A program made the translations under genes and the position numbers. From Myxococcota bacterium (lineage in GTDB: Bacteria > Myxococcota_A > UBA9160 > SMWR01): a DNA stretch of 64,000 nt. A model generated the notes under the pieces. The model had not been told where the DNA came from. It ran no database searches and saw only the letters and a list, made by a program, of their open reading frames with translations. The stretch is from positions 140,920 to 204,919 of the forward strand of contig JAKVBI010000014.1 in assembly GCA_022447545.1 (NCBI GenBank), written 5' to 3'. This document shows positions 44,382 through 53,001 of the stretch, piece by piece (the first letter of the stretch is position 1; each line of letters begins with the position of its first letter).

Positions 44382-46079
44382 TCACAGGTCGATGGGTTCG
44401 TCTTCGGAGCCGTAGCGGTATCCGGCGATCGAAGTGCGCTCGCTGCAAAGGCGCTGCAGGACTTTTTTCCGCAGAGGTGCCATTTGGATCTTCTGGTTCC
44501 CGGTGAACTCGATTTCGTTTTCTTCGAAGAAGAGGATGTGTCGCGGAACTTTGTAGGACGAGATCCGTTCTCTCAGGTAGCTTCGGATGGTCTCTTCGTC
44601 GGAGATCATCTCTTGGATCGGCAGGGCACACAGCACCAGAACTTCTCCGAGCGAGGGATGTGGGACGCCGACTGCCAGCCCTGCGCGTAGACCGGGGCAA
44701 TCGGTCAGAGCGATTTCGATTTCCAATGGCGATACATTGGCTCCACCGGTCTTGATCATGTCCGACAATCTTCCCGTCCAGTGGAGATAACCCTCTTCGT
44801 CGATTCGGCCACCGTCTTGGGTGCGAAAGAACCCGAGGTCGTCGAAACAGTGCTCCGGAGCGACCTTGTAGTAACTGCGCATGAGAGAGATTCCCTTGAC
44901 CGTGATTTCACCGGAACTTTCTGGCCCAAGGGCCTCCCCGGTGTCGGGTTCGATGACGCGAATTTGCATTCCGGGGAGCGGGCGTCCGTGGGTGCGATGC
45001 CGTATCTCGGCAGGCGTGTCGCTAGGCAGCATCGCGGCGGGTGTGAAGGTCTCTGTGGTTCCGTAACTCGAGTAAGCGCCCCAGTTGTCTTGGCTCAGTC
45101 CGGCGATGGGCGCAAGGAGGGAGGTGAACTCGATCTTCTCCAGGCTGGAGAGATCGCGCTCTTCGATGGTCTCATGTTCTGCCAGTAGTTTTTCCTGGTG
45201 GGGCCAGGCATGCACCACTGTGGCTCGCTGTGTCTCGATCAGGTCGAGAGCGTCACCCGGCCGGAAGGTTTCCTGCAGCAAGACGCGGCCACCTGCTGCA
45301 AGGGTCGCCCCGAGCGACCAGGCAATGCCTGCGGTCCAAAAAAATGGCTGGGCGGTGAAGACCCGGTCCTCGGGTCCAAGCCTCATGTAATTGGCCAGGC
45401 GGTAGCTCTGGATCACTGGTGCGCGCTGCCTGTGCAAGACGCCCTTGGGCCGGGAACTGGTTCCAGAGGTGTAGATGATCAGGCCGTCGTCAGAGGGAAG
45501 GGTCTCGTCGCAGGTATTGGCGATCAACGAGTCGGGTACGTCCGATCCTCGGCCCAATAAGGTGTTCCAACTCTCGACTCCTTGCGAGGGGACATCGCCT
45601 TCAAGGCTGGCGACTCGACGGAGCTGAGGTAATGCGTTGCAGCGAAGATGCCCGGAACTGCCGCGTGCGATTTCCGGGTGGTCGTCGAGTAGCTCGCCGA
45701 GCAGGCTGCGTCCGAGCAGATTCGGTTGCATGAGTAAGAGAGAGGTGTCGCTATGGCGCAGGATGTAGTCGCGCTCTTCGCTGGGTGCGAAGGTGTTTAC
45801 GGGGACGAGTACACAGCCAATTCGCGTGACTGCAAAGGCCGAGATGATCCACTCCAGTCGGTTTGCCATGAAAACAGCGATGCGCGCTCCTTTGACGGCG
45901 CCCGCTCCGATCAACCCACGCGCGAGTTCTCGCGACTGGGACTCGAGTTCTTGGTAGGTCGTTTCTGCGCCTTCGAATACCACGGCGATTCGGTTCGCAT
46001 GGATCGAAGCCATGTCGGAGATGAAATGTCCCAGCGTCAGGTGCGTGGGGTCGCAAGGTAGATCCAGGTCTTTAGTCAC
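44382..46079 (-). CDS. Acyl-CoA synthetase (AMP-dependent ligase), copy B
   Basis: 565 residues from GTG 46079, with GGAGG seven bases upstream. Motifs run parallel to the 22678-24372 ligase: LTLGHFISDMASIHANRIAV, YTSGTSSRPKGVLH (P-loop with SSR where copy A has TGL), YGTTETFTPAAML, GRLSDMIKTGGANVSPLEIE and the Lys in TGNQKIQ. By eye about half the residues match copy A. It is the last gene of a leftward MaoC-lipocalin-LLM-ligase unit, whereas in copy A the MaoC gene directly precedes the ligase. Both probably activate related carboxylic acids. Confidence 0.9.
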   Translation of the reverse strand: MTKDLDLPCDPTHLTLGHFISDMASIHANRIAVVFEGAETTYQELESQSRELARGLIGAGAVKGARIAVFMANRLEWIISAFAVTRIGCVLVPVNTFAPSEERDYILRHSDTSLLLMQPNLLGRSLLGELLDDHPEIARGSSGHLRCNALPQLRRVASLEGDVPSQGVESWNTLLGRGSDVPDSLIANTCDETLPSDDGLIIYTSGTSSRPKGVLHRQRAPVIQSYRLANYMRLGPEDRVFTAQPFFWTAGIAWSLGATLAAGGRVLLQETFRPGDALDLIETQRATVVHAWPHQEKLLAEHETIEERDLSSLEKIEFTSLLAPIAGLSQDNWGAYSSYGTTETFTPAAMLPSDTPAEIRHRTHGRPLPGMQIRVIEPDTGEALGPESSGEITVKGISLMRSYYKVAPEHCFDDLGFFRTQDGGRIDEEGYLHWTGRLSDMIKTGGANVSPLEIEIALTDCPGLRAGLAVGVPHPSLGEVLVLCALPIQEMISDEETIRSYLRERISSYKVPRHILFFEENEIEFTGNQKIQMAPLRKKVLQRLCSERTSIAGYRYGSEDEPIDL

Positions 46080-46162
46080 GGAGCACCTCCAGCCGGCAGG
46101 AGTCGAACCGATTCGTACTCAAGCCAGTTCTTCAACGGGTCGCGGTCTCAGGCCCATCCGGT

Positions 46163-47092
46163 TCAGGTGCGGATCAAATCATTCGCGAAGGCTTCCATCC
46201 ATTTCAACAACTGTGAACGTGTCTCGAGTTCGCCGCTCCCGGGAAACGAGAAGGTCACTCCCGCATGGCTCACGCCCAGCGCGGTCAGTTCGGTCAGTTC
46301 CTCGCGGAGTGCTCCGCGATCAAAATTCGTTTTCCCATATCCGAGCGCCACCGGGCTCAGCATCACGTCCACAGGGTCTCGGCGCCCGACTTGCTTCAGT
46401 TGCTCGTCCAGGTATTGGATGCGTTCGCGCAGATCCTGCAAGTTCTCGATCGCGGCCGAGTGGACGAAACGGGCCATTTTTTTGTGAACTCGCATGGGAA
46501 GCCAGCCGTCGCCATGCTCTGCGACTCGTCGGATCGCACGCCGGGAATTTCCGCCGATCCAGATGGGAGGGTGGGGGCGTGTGAATGGAGTGGGCAGAGC
46601 GAAATTGCCTACCGCGCGAAAGTCGCGGCCCGACCCTTCCACGGGTTCGCCGGTCCAGATCTTCTTTAGAGTTTCGAGGCTCTCGTCCAGGTGCTCGTTA
46701 CGTTGATCAAAATCCGCTCCGAGCGCTGAGAACTCTGGCGCCACATAGCCGGTCCCCGTGCCAAAGATCAGCCGGCCTCCGGAGACTGAATCTAGAGTGG
46801 CCAGTGCTTTCGCTGCGGCAAAGGGTTTTCGGAATGCGAGAATGTAGAGATTGGTCATCAGTTTGAGGCGCTCGGTCGCAGCCGCTACCACGGCTAGTGC
46901 GACCGGCGGGTCGAGGTCGTGATGCCCTCCTTGAGCCATGTACTTCGGAGTCGGTGCCGGGTGGTCTGTGACATAGACTCCCGTGTAACCGTATTCCTCA
47001 GCCGCTCGTCCCAGTTCAGTCAGCGCGGCGACCGTGCCGAACTCTTCACGCCTCTCCATGTCGTCGGTCGGTAAACCCAGGATGTACTTCAC
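46163..47092 (-). CDS. LLM-class F420-dependent oxidoreductase
   Basis: 309 residues from GTG 47092. MKYILGLPTDDMERR, GVYVTDHPAPTPK, GGRLIFGTGTGYVAPEF and PPIWIGGNSRRAIRRVAEHGDGW are classic F420-dependent LLM (TIGR03619-like) motifs. The VTDHPAP segment marks the substrate/F420 pocket. It is closer in type to the enzyme at 7818-8723 than to the 13400/49543 pair. It lies 19 bp after the lipocalin-like gene and 83 bp before the ligase on the leftward strand, so it is likely part of one operon with them. Redox step and substrate unknown. Confidence 0.87.
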   Translation of the reverse strand: MKYILGLPTDDMERREEFGTVAALTELGRAAEEYGYTGVYVTDHPAPTPKYMAQGGHHDLDPPVALAVVAAATERLKLMTNLYILAFRKPFAAAKALATLDSVSGGRLIFGTGTGYVAPEFSALGADFDQRNEHLDESLETLKKIWTGEPVEGSGRDFRAVGNFALPTPFTRPHPPIWIGGNSRRAIRRVAEHGDGWLPMRVHKKMARFVHSAAIENLQDLRERIQYLDEQLKQVGRRDPVDVMLSPVALGYGKTNFDRGALREELTELTALGVSHAGVTFSFPGSGELETRSQLLKWMEAFANDLIRT

Positions 47093-47111
47093 GAATGAAC
47101 CGCCCCGCCGA

Positions 47112-48104
47112 TTAGAGTTCGAAAAGCCCTTCGCGCACTGCAGCTTGCATTTTCTGGACGTCCCAGTGCCATTTGAAGTCTCCCCAGCCCGTCTCGCCTT
47201 CCAGAGTCCAGCGCACCATACCAGTCACGGTAAAAGCATTTGCCTGATAGGCTTCCACGCAAGACACGGGTTCGCCTTTGAGGCGATAGCTGCGACCCTT
47301 TGCGTCCTCGATTTCATATTTGAGTTCTCGGATCACCCAGTTCTCGAATCGGTAACGTCCGACGCCGACTTTCAACGGGATGACCTCGCTCCCCTCACGC
47401 AAGTAGCCGTGAGTGACCGTACCGTGCTCGAGTTCGTCGTTTCGTGTCTGCAACAGGAACGAGAGGTCTCTTCCGAAGTGTGCCTCGTCAAAATTCCCCA
47501 TCAGGTTGTGCCCGTACTCCCGGCGTGGGCTCCAGGAGTGATCACGGTTGGAGGGAAAATCGACCTGGTACTTTCGTCCGTTTAGTACGACTTCCCCCTC
47601 CACCTGCATTGTTTGGTCGATATGTCCGGTGGCCATTGGTGTGCTCGGGTCGTGGCGTTGAAAGATCGCGTACCCCGCGCCGGAGTCGGGAAGCGTGAGT
47701 TCGGTGACGCTCACGGGTGGCATGAGGGCGGTCTGTAGAAGGTTCCAATGGTTGCCGCGCCCATCGTCGAATTCGACGATCCATTCTTCCATGGGCTTCG
47801 TCATTTTGACGCGGAGGCCGTTGGATAGATGAAAATCGTCGAGGTCACCCGATGGGATCCGTATGTGAAAGTCGTCTCGGAGGTAGTCGAGTGCGAGGAT
47901 GTGCTTTTCGGCTTGACTCGATACCTGGATCGATGAGCGGCAAACACCAAGGTTGGTTCGGAACAACGCATAGGCCGATCCTCGCATGCGTTCTTCCGGA
48001 ATAGTGAAACCGAACCAGTTGGTTTCGCACCAGTTGTCATTGTCATCGGTGGGCGTATGGAATTTCGCATCTCGATGCTGAATGACGCTTCCGATCTTGG
48101 ACAT
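47112..48104 (-). CDS. Lipocalin-like two-domain protein (DUF7064/7065-type), unknown function
   Basis: Start ATG 48104 gives 330 residues. Repeated beta-strand segments such as HIRIPSGDLDDFHLSNGLRV, GHIDQTMQVEGEVVLNG and YQVDFPSNRDHSWSPR suggest a double lipocalin (AttH/hydroxyneurosporene-synthase-like) fold. From memory, proteins of this kind are listed as DUF7064/DUF7065; I cannot confirm this. The DHSWSPR stretch is the most conserved-looking part. No signal peptide. It sits between the MaoC gene (19 bp) and an LLM gene (19 bp) and has no counterpart in the 22-26 kb copy. A role in binding or converting a lipophilic CoA-pathway intermediate is plausible, not shown. Confidence 0.55.
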   Translation of the reverse strand: MSKIGSVIQHRDAKFHTPTDDNDNWCETNWFGFTIPEERMRGSAYALFRTNLGVCRSSIQVSSQAEKHILALDYLRDDFHIRIPSGDLDDFHLSNGLRVKMTKPMEEWIVEFDDGRGNHWNLLQTALMPPVSVTELTLPDSGAGYAIFQRHDPSTPMATGHIDQTMQVEGEVVLNGRKYQVDFPSNRDHSWSPRREYGHNLMGNFDEAHFGRDLSFLLQTRNDELEHGTVTHGYLREGSEVIPLKVGVGRYRFENWVIRELKYEIEDAKGRSYRLKGEPVSCVEAYQANAFTVTGMVRWTLEGETGWGDFKWHWDVQKMQAAVREGLFEL

Positions 48105-48123
48105 AGGGGAAGTCTTTCTCGGT

Positions 48124-49299
48124 CTATTCCGGTTTTGGAGAGGTTTCCGAGGGAAGCAGTACCTCGACGTCACCGACCGCCAACACTGCCCCGAGCTGGT
48201 TGGTCATGGAGATTTGAACAGTCGCGAGAGGACGCCCGGTCTTGCGGTCATAGTTGACATCCGTGACCTCGCCATCGAGATAAGTCACATCCCCGGTGAG
48301 TGCAGGCGCTCGGAATTTCATGTTCGCGTGGGTGAGGTCGGCCCACTCTCCGCCCCAGTTGTTGATGTAATCGAGGGTCCAGGCTCCCATGGAAGCTCCG
48401 TACCCGTAGCCGCGCGGCATGCCAATCATCTTGGCGTAGCGGGGGATGGTGTGCCCACGGGAAGGACCCAGGTATAAGCCATCGGTACGTGCCGGATCGA
48501 CCTTTCCACCCTCGAAATCCTTCGTCATTTCGGGCAGCCATCCCGCCGTCTCGGTGGTGGACTCTGTACCTTCGTAGTCATAGTTCGTTGCGCCCCAAAC
48601 GGTGAAGAGGCATGCGCGCCACTCTGTCGTGAAAGACTGAATCGTGTGAGGGCCAATGGGGCGCCGTGGCAGCTTTTCTCCCTTTTGCACCACCAGGCGC
48701 CGGTCGTGACCCAGGTCGAGAAAGGATTTGTAGTAATCCATTTTCTCTTCCTCGATTCGATGGATGTCTTCGTCACTCCATTCGGGATCGACTGTTTCAT
48801 CTTCGCGAATGCGTTTGGCCGCTTCTTCTGCGAGGTAACGGATTGAGGTGGATCGCTGCTTGGCGACGATCTGTCCCTTCTGATTGACATAGGTGGTATC
48901 GCCGCGAGAGAAGATCGTGGGGCCCGCGAAATTTGTCTCTTTCTGGGCATAGTCGAACAGCATCTTCTCGCAGCGGATCACATCTCCAGGTCGGACGCGG
49001 GGGCCATAGAACCACCATTCATCGCCTCCGAACAACATATGTGTTCCCGGCACCACGCCCTGGATCGACGGCTCGGCACCATGCCCCCACGTGGTGTTTA
49101 CAGTGAAGGAAGGTGCGGCCACGATTTCGCCGAACCGACTCTGTTCGGCCCAGCTCCGGTCATGGTGAAGGGGGTAGGGGTTCTGCATGGCCTGGGCCCA
49201 CCGGCGGATGTCGTTGACATGAATGTCTTCAACGATGTCGCCGCCTGTGAGCGGGACGCCGATCCAGCGGTCGAGGTCCGAGGTGTCGAGTAATTCCAT
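48124..49299 (-). CDS. MaoC-like double-hotdog acyl dehydratase, copy B
   Basis: 391 residues from ATG 49299 with AGGAG ten bases upstream. The sequence mirrors copy A at 24401-25567: IHVNDIRRWAQAMQNPYP, MLFGGDEWWFYGPRVRPGD, RRPIGPHTIQSFTTEWRA and SRGHTIPRYAKMIGMPRGYG all reappear with few changes. By eye most residues agree. It starts the leftward unit, and its 243-bp divergent region holds two inverted repeats. The double-hotdog enzyme probably hydrates or dehydrates a large 2-enoyl-CoA, like the heterodimeric MaoC hydratases of steroid degradation. The tight conservation of the pair suggests a recent copy or parallel pathways on related compounds. Confidence 0.86.
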   Translation of the reverse strand: MELLDTSDLDRWIGVPLTGGDIVEDIHVNDIRRWAQAMQNPYPLHHDRSWAEQSRFGEIVAAPSFTVNTTWGHGAEPSIQGVVPGTHMLFGGDEWWFYGPRVRPGDVIRCEKMLFDYAQKETNFAGPTIFSRGDTTYVNQKGQIVAKQRSTSIRYLAEEAAKRIREDETVDPEWSDEDIHRIEEEKMDYYKSFLDLGHDRRLVVQKGEKLPRRPIGPHTIQSFTTEWRACLFTVWGATNYDYEGTESTTETAGWLPEMTKDFEGGKVDPARTDGLYLGPSRGHTIPRYAKMIGMPRGYGYGASMGAWTLDYINNWGGEWADLTHANMKFRAPALTGDVTYLDGEVTDVNYDRKTGRPLATVQISMTNQLGAVLAVGDVEVLLPSETSPKPE

Positions 49300-49393
49300 T
49301 TCGCGGGTTCTCCTGGTTTTCGAGGGCTTGATTTCGACGACCCGCGGGAAGGGCCAGAGAATGGTTGGCGCCTTGTGATTCTCGGGCTTGCTG

Positions 49394-49436
49394 AGCACCC
49401 TACGCGGTGTGCTGAACGAATTCAATTCAGGAATTG
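49394..49436. promoter_or_regulatory. Two inverted repeats in the divergent MaoC/LLM promoter region
   Basis: AGCAC, ten bases, GTGCT lies at 49394-49413, and CAATTC-AG-GAATTG at 49423-49436. Both have perfect arms of 5 and 6 bp and sit mid-way between leftward MaoC (start 49299) and rightward LLM (49543). The second has the size of a TetR/GntR-type operator. No matching regulator gene is in the window. Confidence 0.4.
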
Positions 49437-49542
49437 CGACGAGGGGCGGTCGAAAGTGACCGCGTCCTACTACAATGGTTCGGCCTCGTCTGAGGTCGTG
49501 TGGGATTTTGGAAACTAGATCAGGGAAAAATCGAGGGTGACC

Positions 49543-50541
49543 ATGAAGATCGATGGAGCGCTTGGGATCGAAGAACTGTCGGGCGTGCCTGAGCGTGTGC
49601 GCCAGTTGGAGTCAGCGGGTTACGACGGAGCGGTGAGTGCCGAAATCGCGAACGACCCGTTTTTACCTCTTGCCTTGGCGGCCGATCACAGTCAGCGGAT
49701 CGAGCTTCTTACTTCAATCGCTGTGGCATTTGCTCGGACACCAATGCTCGTCGCTCAAACGGGCCATGATCTCAATGCATTTGCCAAAGGGCGTGTCATC
49801 CTCGGGTTGGGATCTCAGGTTCGTCCCCATGTAACTCGTCGCTTCAGCATGCCATGGAGCCGCCCGGCGGCTCGAATGCGCGAATTTGTTCTCGCCATGC
49901 GCGCAATTTGGGATTGCTGGTACGAGGGGAATGCTCTGGACTTTCGCGGTGAGTTCTACACTCACACGTTGATGACTCCCAATTTTACGCCGACAAATCG
50001 TGGTTTTGGACCCCCGCGAGTTTTTGTTGCGGGCGTGGGGCCGCTCATGACGGAGGTGGCGGGGGAGGTGGCTGATGGACTGATTACCCACGCCTTCACA
50101 ACTGAGAAATACGTGCGCGAAGTGACTCTGCCAGCGCTCGAGCGCGGGCTGGAAAAAGCGGGCCGGGGCCGCGACGACTTCGAGATTACATGCCCCGTTT
50201 TCGTGGTTACGGGTGACGACGAACGCGAGTTTGAGGCTCGGCGCGAGGCCTTGCGCAAACAACTCGCTTTCTATGCTTCGACGCCGGCCTACCGGGGTGT
50301 GCTCGAAGTGCATGGATGGGGGGATCTGCAGCCGGAACTTACGCGAATGTCCAAACTTGGGCAGTGGGACGAAATGGGAGAGCTTGTGGATGATTCCATG
50401 CTCGAAGCCTTTGCAGTCGTGGCCGAGAAGGAAGATCTGGCCTCGAAGCTTCGTGCGCGCTGCGACGGCTTCGTGGACCGGCTGATGTGTACGTTCTCCA
50501 TGGGCAAGAATGAGCGCGAGACGTTGGCAGCGCTTCGCTGA
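49543..50541 (+). CDS. LLM-class F420-dependent oxidoreductase (TIGR03617-like), copy B
   Basis: Start ATG 49543, following GAGGG, gives 332 residues; a GTG at 49537 is in frame but closer to the ribosome site. GYDGAVSAEIANDPFLPL, IELLTSIAVAFARTPM, VTRRFSMPWSRPAARMREFVLAMRAIW and YRGVLEVHGWGDLQPELTRMSKL correspond almost block for block to the 13400-14407 enzyme. F420-dependent oxidoreduction is likely. It is divergent from MaoC copy B and convergent (4-bp gap) with the dehydrogenase pair at 50546-52861. Its close paralogue lies with an SDR and a nitronate monooxygenase-like gene, so the reaction may be shared by different pathways. Confidence 0.87.
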   Translation: MKIDGALGIEELSGVPERVRQLESAGYDGAVSAEIANDPFLPLALAADHSQRIELLTSIAVAFARTPMLVAQTGHDLNAFAKGRVILGLGSQVRPHVTRRFSMPWSRPAARMREFVLAMRAIWDCWYEGNALDFRGEFYTHTLMTPNFTPTNRGFGPPRVFVAGVGPLMTEVAGEVADGLITHAFTTEKYVREVTLPALERGLEKAGRGRDDFEITCPVFVVTGDDEREFEARREALRKQLAFYASTPAYRGVLEVHGWGDLQPELTRMSKLGQWDEMGELVDDSMLEAFAVVAEKEDLASKLRARCDGFVDRLMCTFSMGKNERETLAALR

Positions 50542-50545
50542 CGGC

Positions 50546-51652
50546 TCACGGTGTCGAGCAGGTGGCCCAGCCTTGTAGCTTCGCAGCGCGCTCGCGGAGC
50601 ACGTCTGGGCTTCCGAGTAGATGTCGATTCACTCCGATGCGTTTGAACCAGATGTGAAGGTTCTGCTCATCGGTAAACCCTACACCTCCGTGGACCTCGG
50701 TGGCGGTTCGGGCGATGAAGACACCTGCTTCCGATATGTGAGTCTTTGCGTGAGCGATGGTGAGCGGGGAATCGGTGAGTCTCTCGTCAAAGGCGTGGGC
50801 CGCATACCAGAACAAGGAACGAGCCGGCTCGAGTTCTGCTGCCATTTCAGCACACATGTGTTTGACAGCCTGGAACGAGCCGATGACACGGCCGAATTGT
50901 CTGCGTTGACTCGCGTAGGAGACCGCCTGTTCGAGCATGGCATCGCATGCCCCCACGGTTTCCGCGGCGAGGATAACCCGACCTGCGTCCAGCATCCGCT
51001 CGATCGCGGACCCGGCTCCCCTCGGACCCCCGAGTGAGTCGGCTGGCTTGACCCCATCGAAGACAATTTCGGACAGAGTTCGTGTGCGGTCGACAGCAAT
51101 GAGTGGGGAAATGTGGAGCCCCGGTGCGTCCGGGCTGACCAGAAGAAGATCCGACGAGCCTGCGGCCACGAGAAGAGCGTGGGCTTCGGTTGCGTCCAAC
51201 GCCATCAGGGCTTTTCCTCGTAAGCGTCCGGATTCCAAGTGGACACTCGCGTTCTCGCGAATCGAGTAGGTCTCTGTGGCAGCGACGCCCATGCGGATGT
51301 CGCCCGATGCGATCTTTGGCAGCCACTCGTGTTTTTGTTCCGGTGACCCGGCTTCTAGAAAGCTCGTGGGTGCCATCACGGCAGCGGCCAGATACGGGGA
51401 GGGTACGACGGCTTGTCCTAGCGTCTGAGCGATCAGTGCCGCATCGAGAAGGGTAAGCCCGGCCCCTCCGTACTCCTGAGGGATCAGGACTCCAGAGGCT
51501 CCGAGGTTTGCGAGATCACGCCACAGTGCGGTGACGTCCGGGGGCATGGCCTCGGAGATGGCCCGCGCACGTGAGATAGGGACCTGTTCGGTCAGATAGC
51601 TGGAGAAGGTGTTCTGTAGCAGTCTCTGCTCGTCCGAGAGTCCAAAGTCCAC
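50546..51652 (-). CDS. Acyl-CoA dehydrogenase, partner-type subunit, pair 2
   Basis: 368 residues from ATG 51652. EYGGAGLTLLDAALIAQTLG, ASQRRQFGRVIGSFQAVKHM and EVHGGVGFTDEQNLHIWFKR show the dehydrogenase fold. The C-terminus continues as HLLGSPDVLRERAA and lacks the GTxQIQ end. This short-subunit form resembles the 41642 protein, giving two pairs with the same large-plus-partner layout. It begins 6 bp after the preceding large-subunit gene stops, so they are likely cotranscribed and co-assembled. The substrate probably differs from pair 1, since sequences have diverged. Confidence 0.85.
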   Translation of the reverse strand: MDFGLSDEQRLLQNTFSSYLTEQVPISRARAISEAMPPDVTALWRDLANLGASGVLIPQEYGGAGLTLLDAALIAQTLGQAVVPSPYLAAAVMAPTSFLEAGSPEQKHEWLPKIASGDIRMGVAATETYSIRENASVHLESGRLRGKALMALDATEAHALLVAAGSSDLLLVSPDAPGLHISPLIAVDRTRTLSEIVFDGVKPADSLGGPRGAGSAIERMLDAGRVILAAETVGACDAMLEQAVSYASQRRQFGRVIGSFQAVKHMCAEMAAELEPARSLFWYAAHAFDERLTDSPLTIAHAKTHISEAGVFIARTATEVHGGVGFTDEQNLHIWFKRIGVNRHLLGSPDVLRERAAKLQGWATCSTP

Positions 51653-51658
51653 GGCTAG

Positions 51659-52861
51659 CTAGCCCCCAGCTTCTGGGCGGGGTTCACGGGGCAGCCTCAA
51701 CCCCCGCTCTGCAATGATGTTCTTTTGGATCTGCGCTGTGCCTCCAGCAATGATGAAACCGATCCAAGTCATGTATTCCGACTGCCACGTACCTTCCGCG
51801 CGTTCGTACTTGGATCCGTGGTAGAGGATTCCGAGATCTCCCATGGCATCGAGGGCCAGGGCTGCCATCTGGTGCATGAGTTCGCAGGCCTGGAGTTTGA
51901 CTACGAGTCCCGCCACGCCCGGGGATTCTCCACGCAGGTCGCAGGTCAACAATCGCATGGCATGGCACTTCAAGCTGAGAACACGGGCTTGGAGGTCGAG
52001 GAGTCTTTCGCGCAGGGCCGACTGGTCGATCGCGCGTACACCGTTGCGAGTCTCGTTTTCCATCAGCGTAATCAGGGACCGAAGGGTCGCTTCCAATTCC
52101 GTGGGGTTTCCGGCAACCTGCCGCTCGTGTTTCAGAGTCGTATGCGCAATTTGCCAGCCCTCGCCGCGCTGTCCCACGATGTTGGTTTGAGGCACCCGGA
52201 CGTCACTCAGATAAACCTGATTGAATTCACTAGCGCCCGTCATTGTGCGAAGAGGGTGTACCTCGACCCCCGCTGAATCCATTGGGATCAGTACGTAGCT
52301 GATTCCGACGTGTCTTTTTGTATTTGCTTCGGTCCGTACCAACGCGAACATCATGTCCGCGAGATGAGCGGAGCTTGTCCAGACTTTCTGGCCGTTGACG
52401 ATGAGATCGCTTCCATCTGAGGTCCCCGAGGTCTGGAGACTGGCCAGGTCGCTTCCAGAGCCAGGCTCCGAATAACCCTGGCACCAAGACAATTCACCTC
52501 GAAGGGTCGGGCCTACGAAACGCAGTTTTTGCTCTTCGCTCCCGTGCTCGAGCAGGGTGGGAACAAGCATGTCTACACCGGGACCTGATACGCCCGACGA
52601 AACGCCGGAACGGGCAAATTCCTCGCCGAGGATGATCGCTTCGATCAGGTTGGGTGTGGCTCCGTGCCCCCCGTATTTTCGGGGAATCGAGCGCGCCGCA
52701 TAGCCTCGTTCCAGGAGCAGCTTTTGCCAGTCGAGCATTTCACGAGTGGCCCGCCCGCCCATGACCCCCTGGCTTTTGGGAGCGAGGTCGCGGTGCCGAA
52801 GGATGAAATCGCGCAATTCCCCTCGAAAACGCTCGGAATCGGCATCATAAGTGAGGTCCAT
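51659..52861 (-). CDS. Acyl-CoA dehydrogenase, large-type subunit, pair 2
   Basis: 400 residues from ATG 52861. YSEPGSGSDLASLQTSG, VNGQKVWTSSAHLADMM and GGTAQIQKNIIAERGL are standard. The Glu of the MCAD site is replaced (A-G-G-T), and Glu246 in LKHERQVAG takes the isovaleryl-type catalytic position, just as Glu254 does in pair 1. No strong ribosome site precedes the start. It is the first gene of a two-gene leftward unit with the partner subunit. The pair faces the amidohydrolase at 53002 across a 140-bp divergent region. Confidence 0.87.
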   Translation of the reverse strand: MDLTYDADSERFRGELRDFILRHRDLAPKSQGVMGGRATREMLDWQKLLLERGYAARSIPRKYGGHGATPNLIEAIILGEEFARSGVSSGVSGPGVDMLVPTLLEHGSEEQKLRFVGPTLRGELSWCQGYSEPGSGSDLASLQTSGTSDGSDLIVNGQKVWTSSAHLADMMFALVRTEANTKRHVGISYVLIPMDSAGVEVHPLRTMTGASEFNQVYLSDVRVPQTNIVGQRGEGWQIAHTTLKHERQVAGNPTELEATLRSLITLMENETRNGVRAIDQSALRERLLDLQARVLSLKCHAMRLLTCDLRGESPGVAGLVVKLQACELMHQMAALALDAMGDLGILYHGSKYERAEGTWQSEYMTWIGFIIAGGTAQIQKNIIAERGLRLPREPRPEAGG

Positions 52862-53001
52862 GATGATTCAGCGTACCCTGGAAAACGTATTGGGTTCAAT
52901 TCAGTTGCGATGGGCTGTATCTGGTTTTGCGTGGAATTGAATCAGTGAGTCGTACGCTCTAGCCTGTTCAGGAAAGCCCGCTGAGGCAATGGGAGGCCCG
53001 A

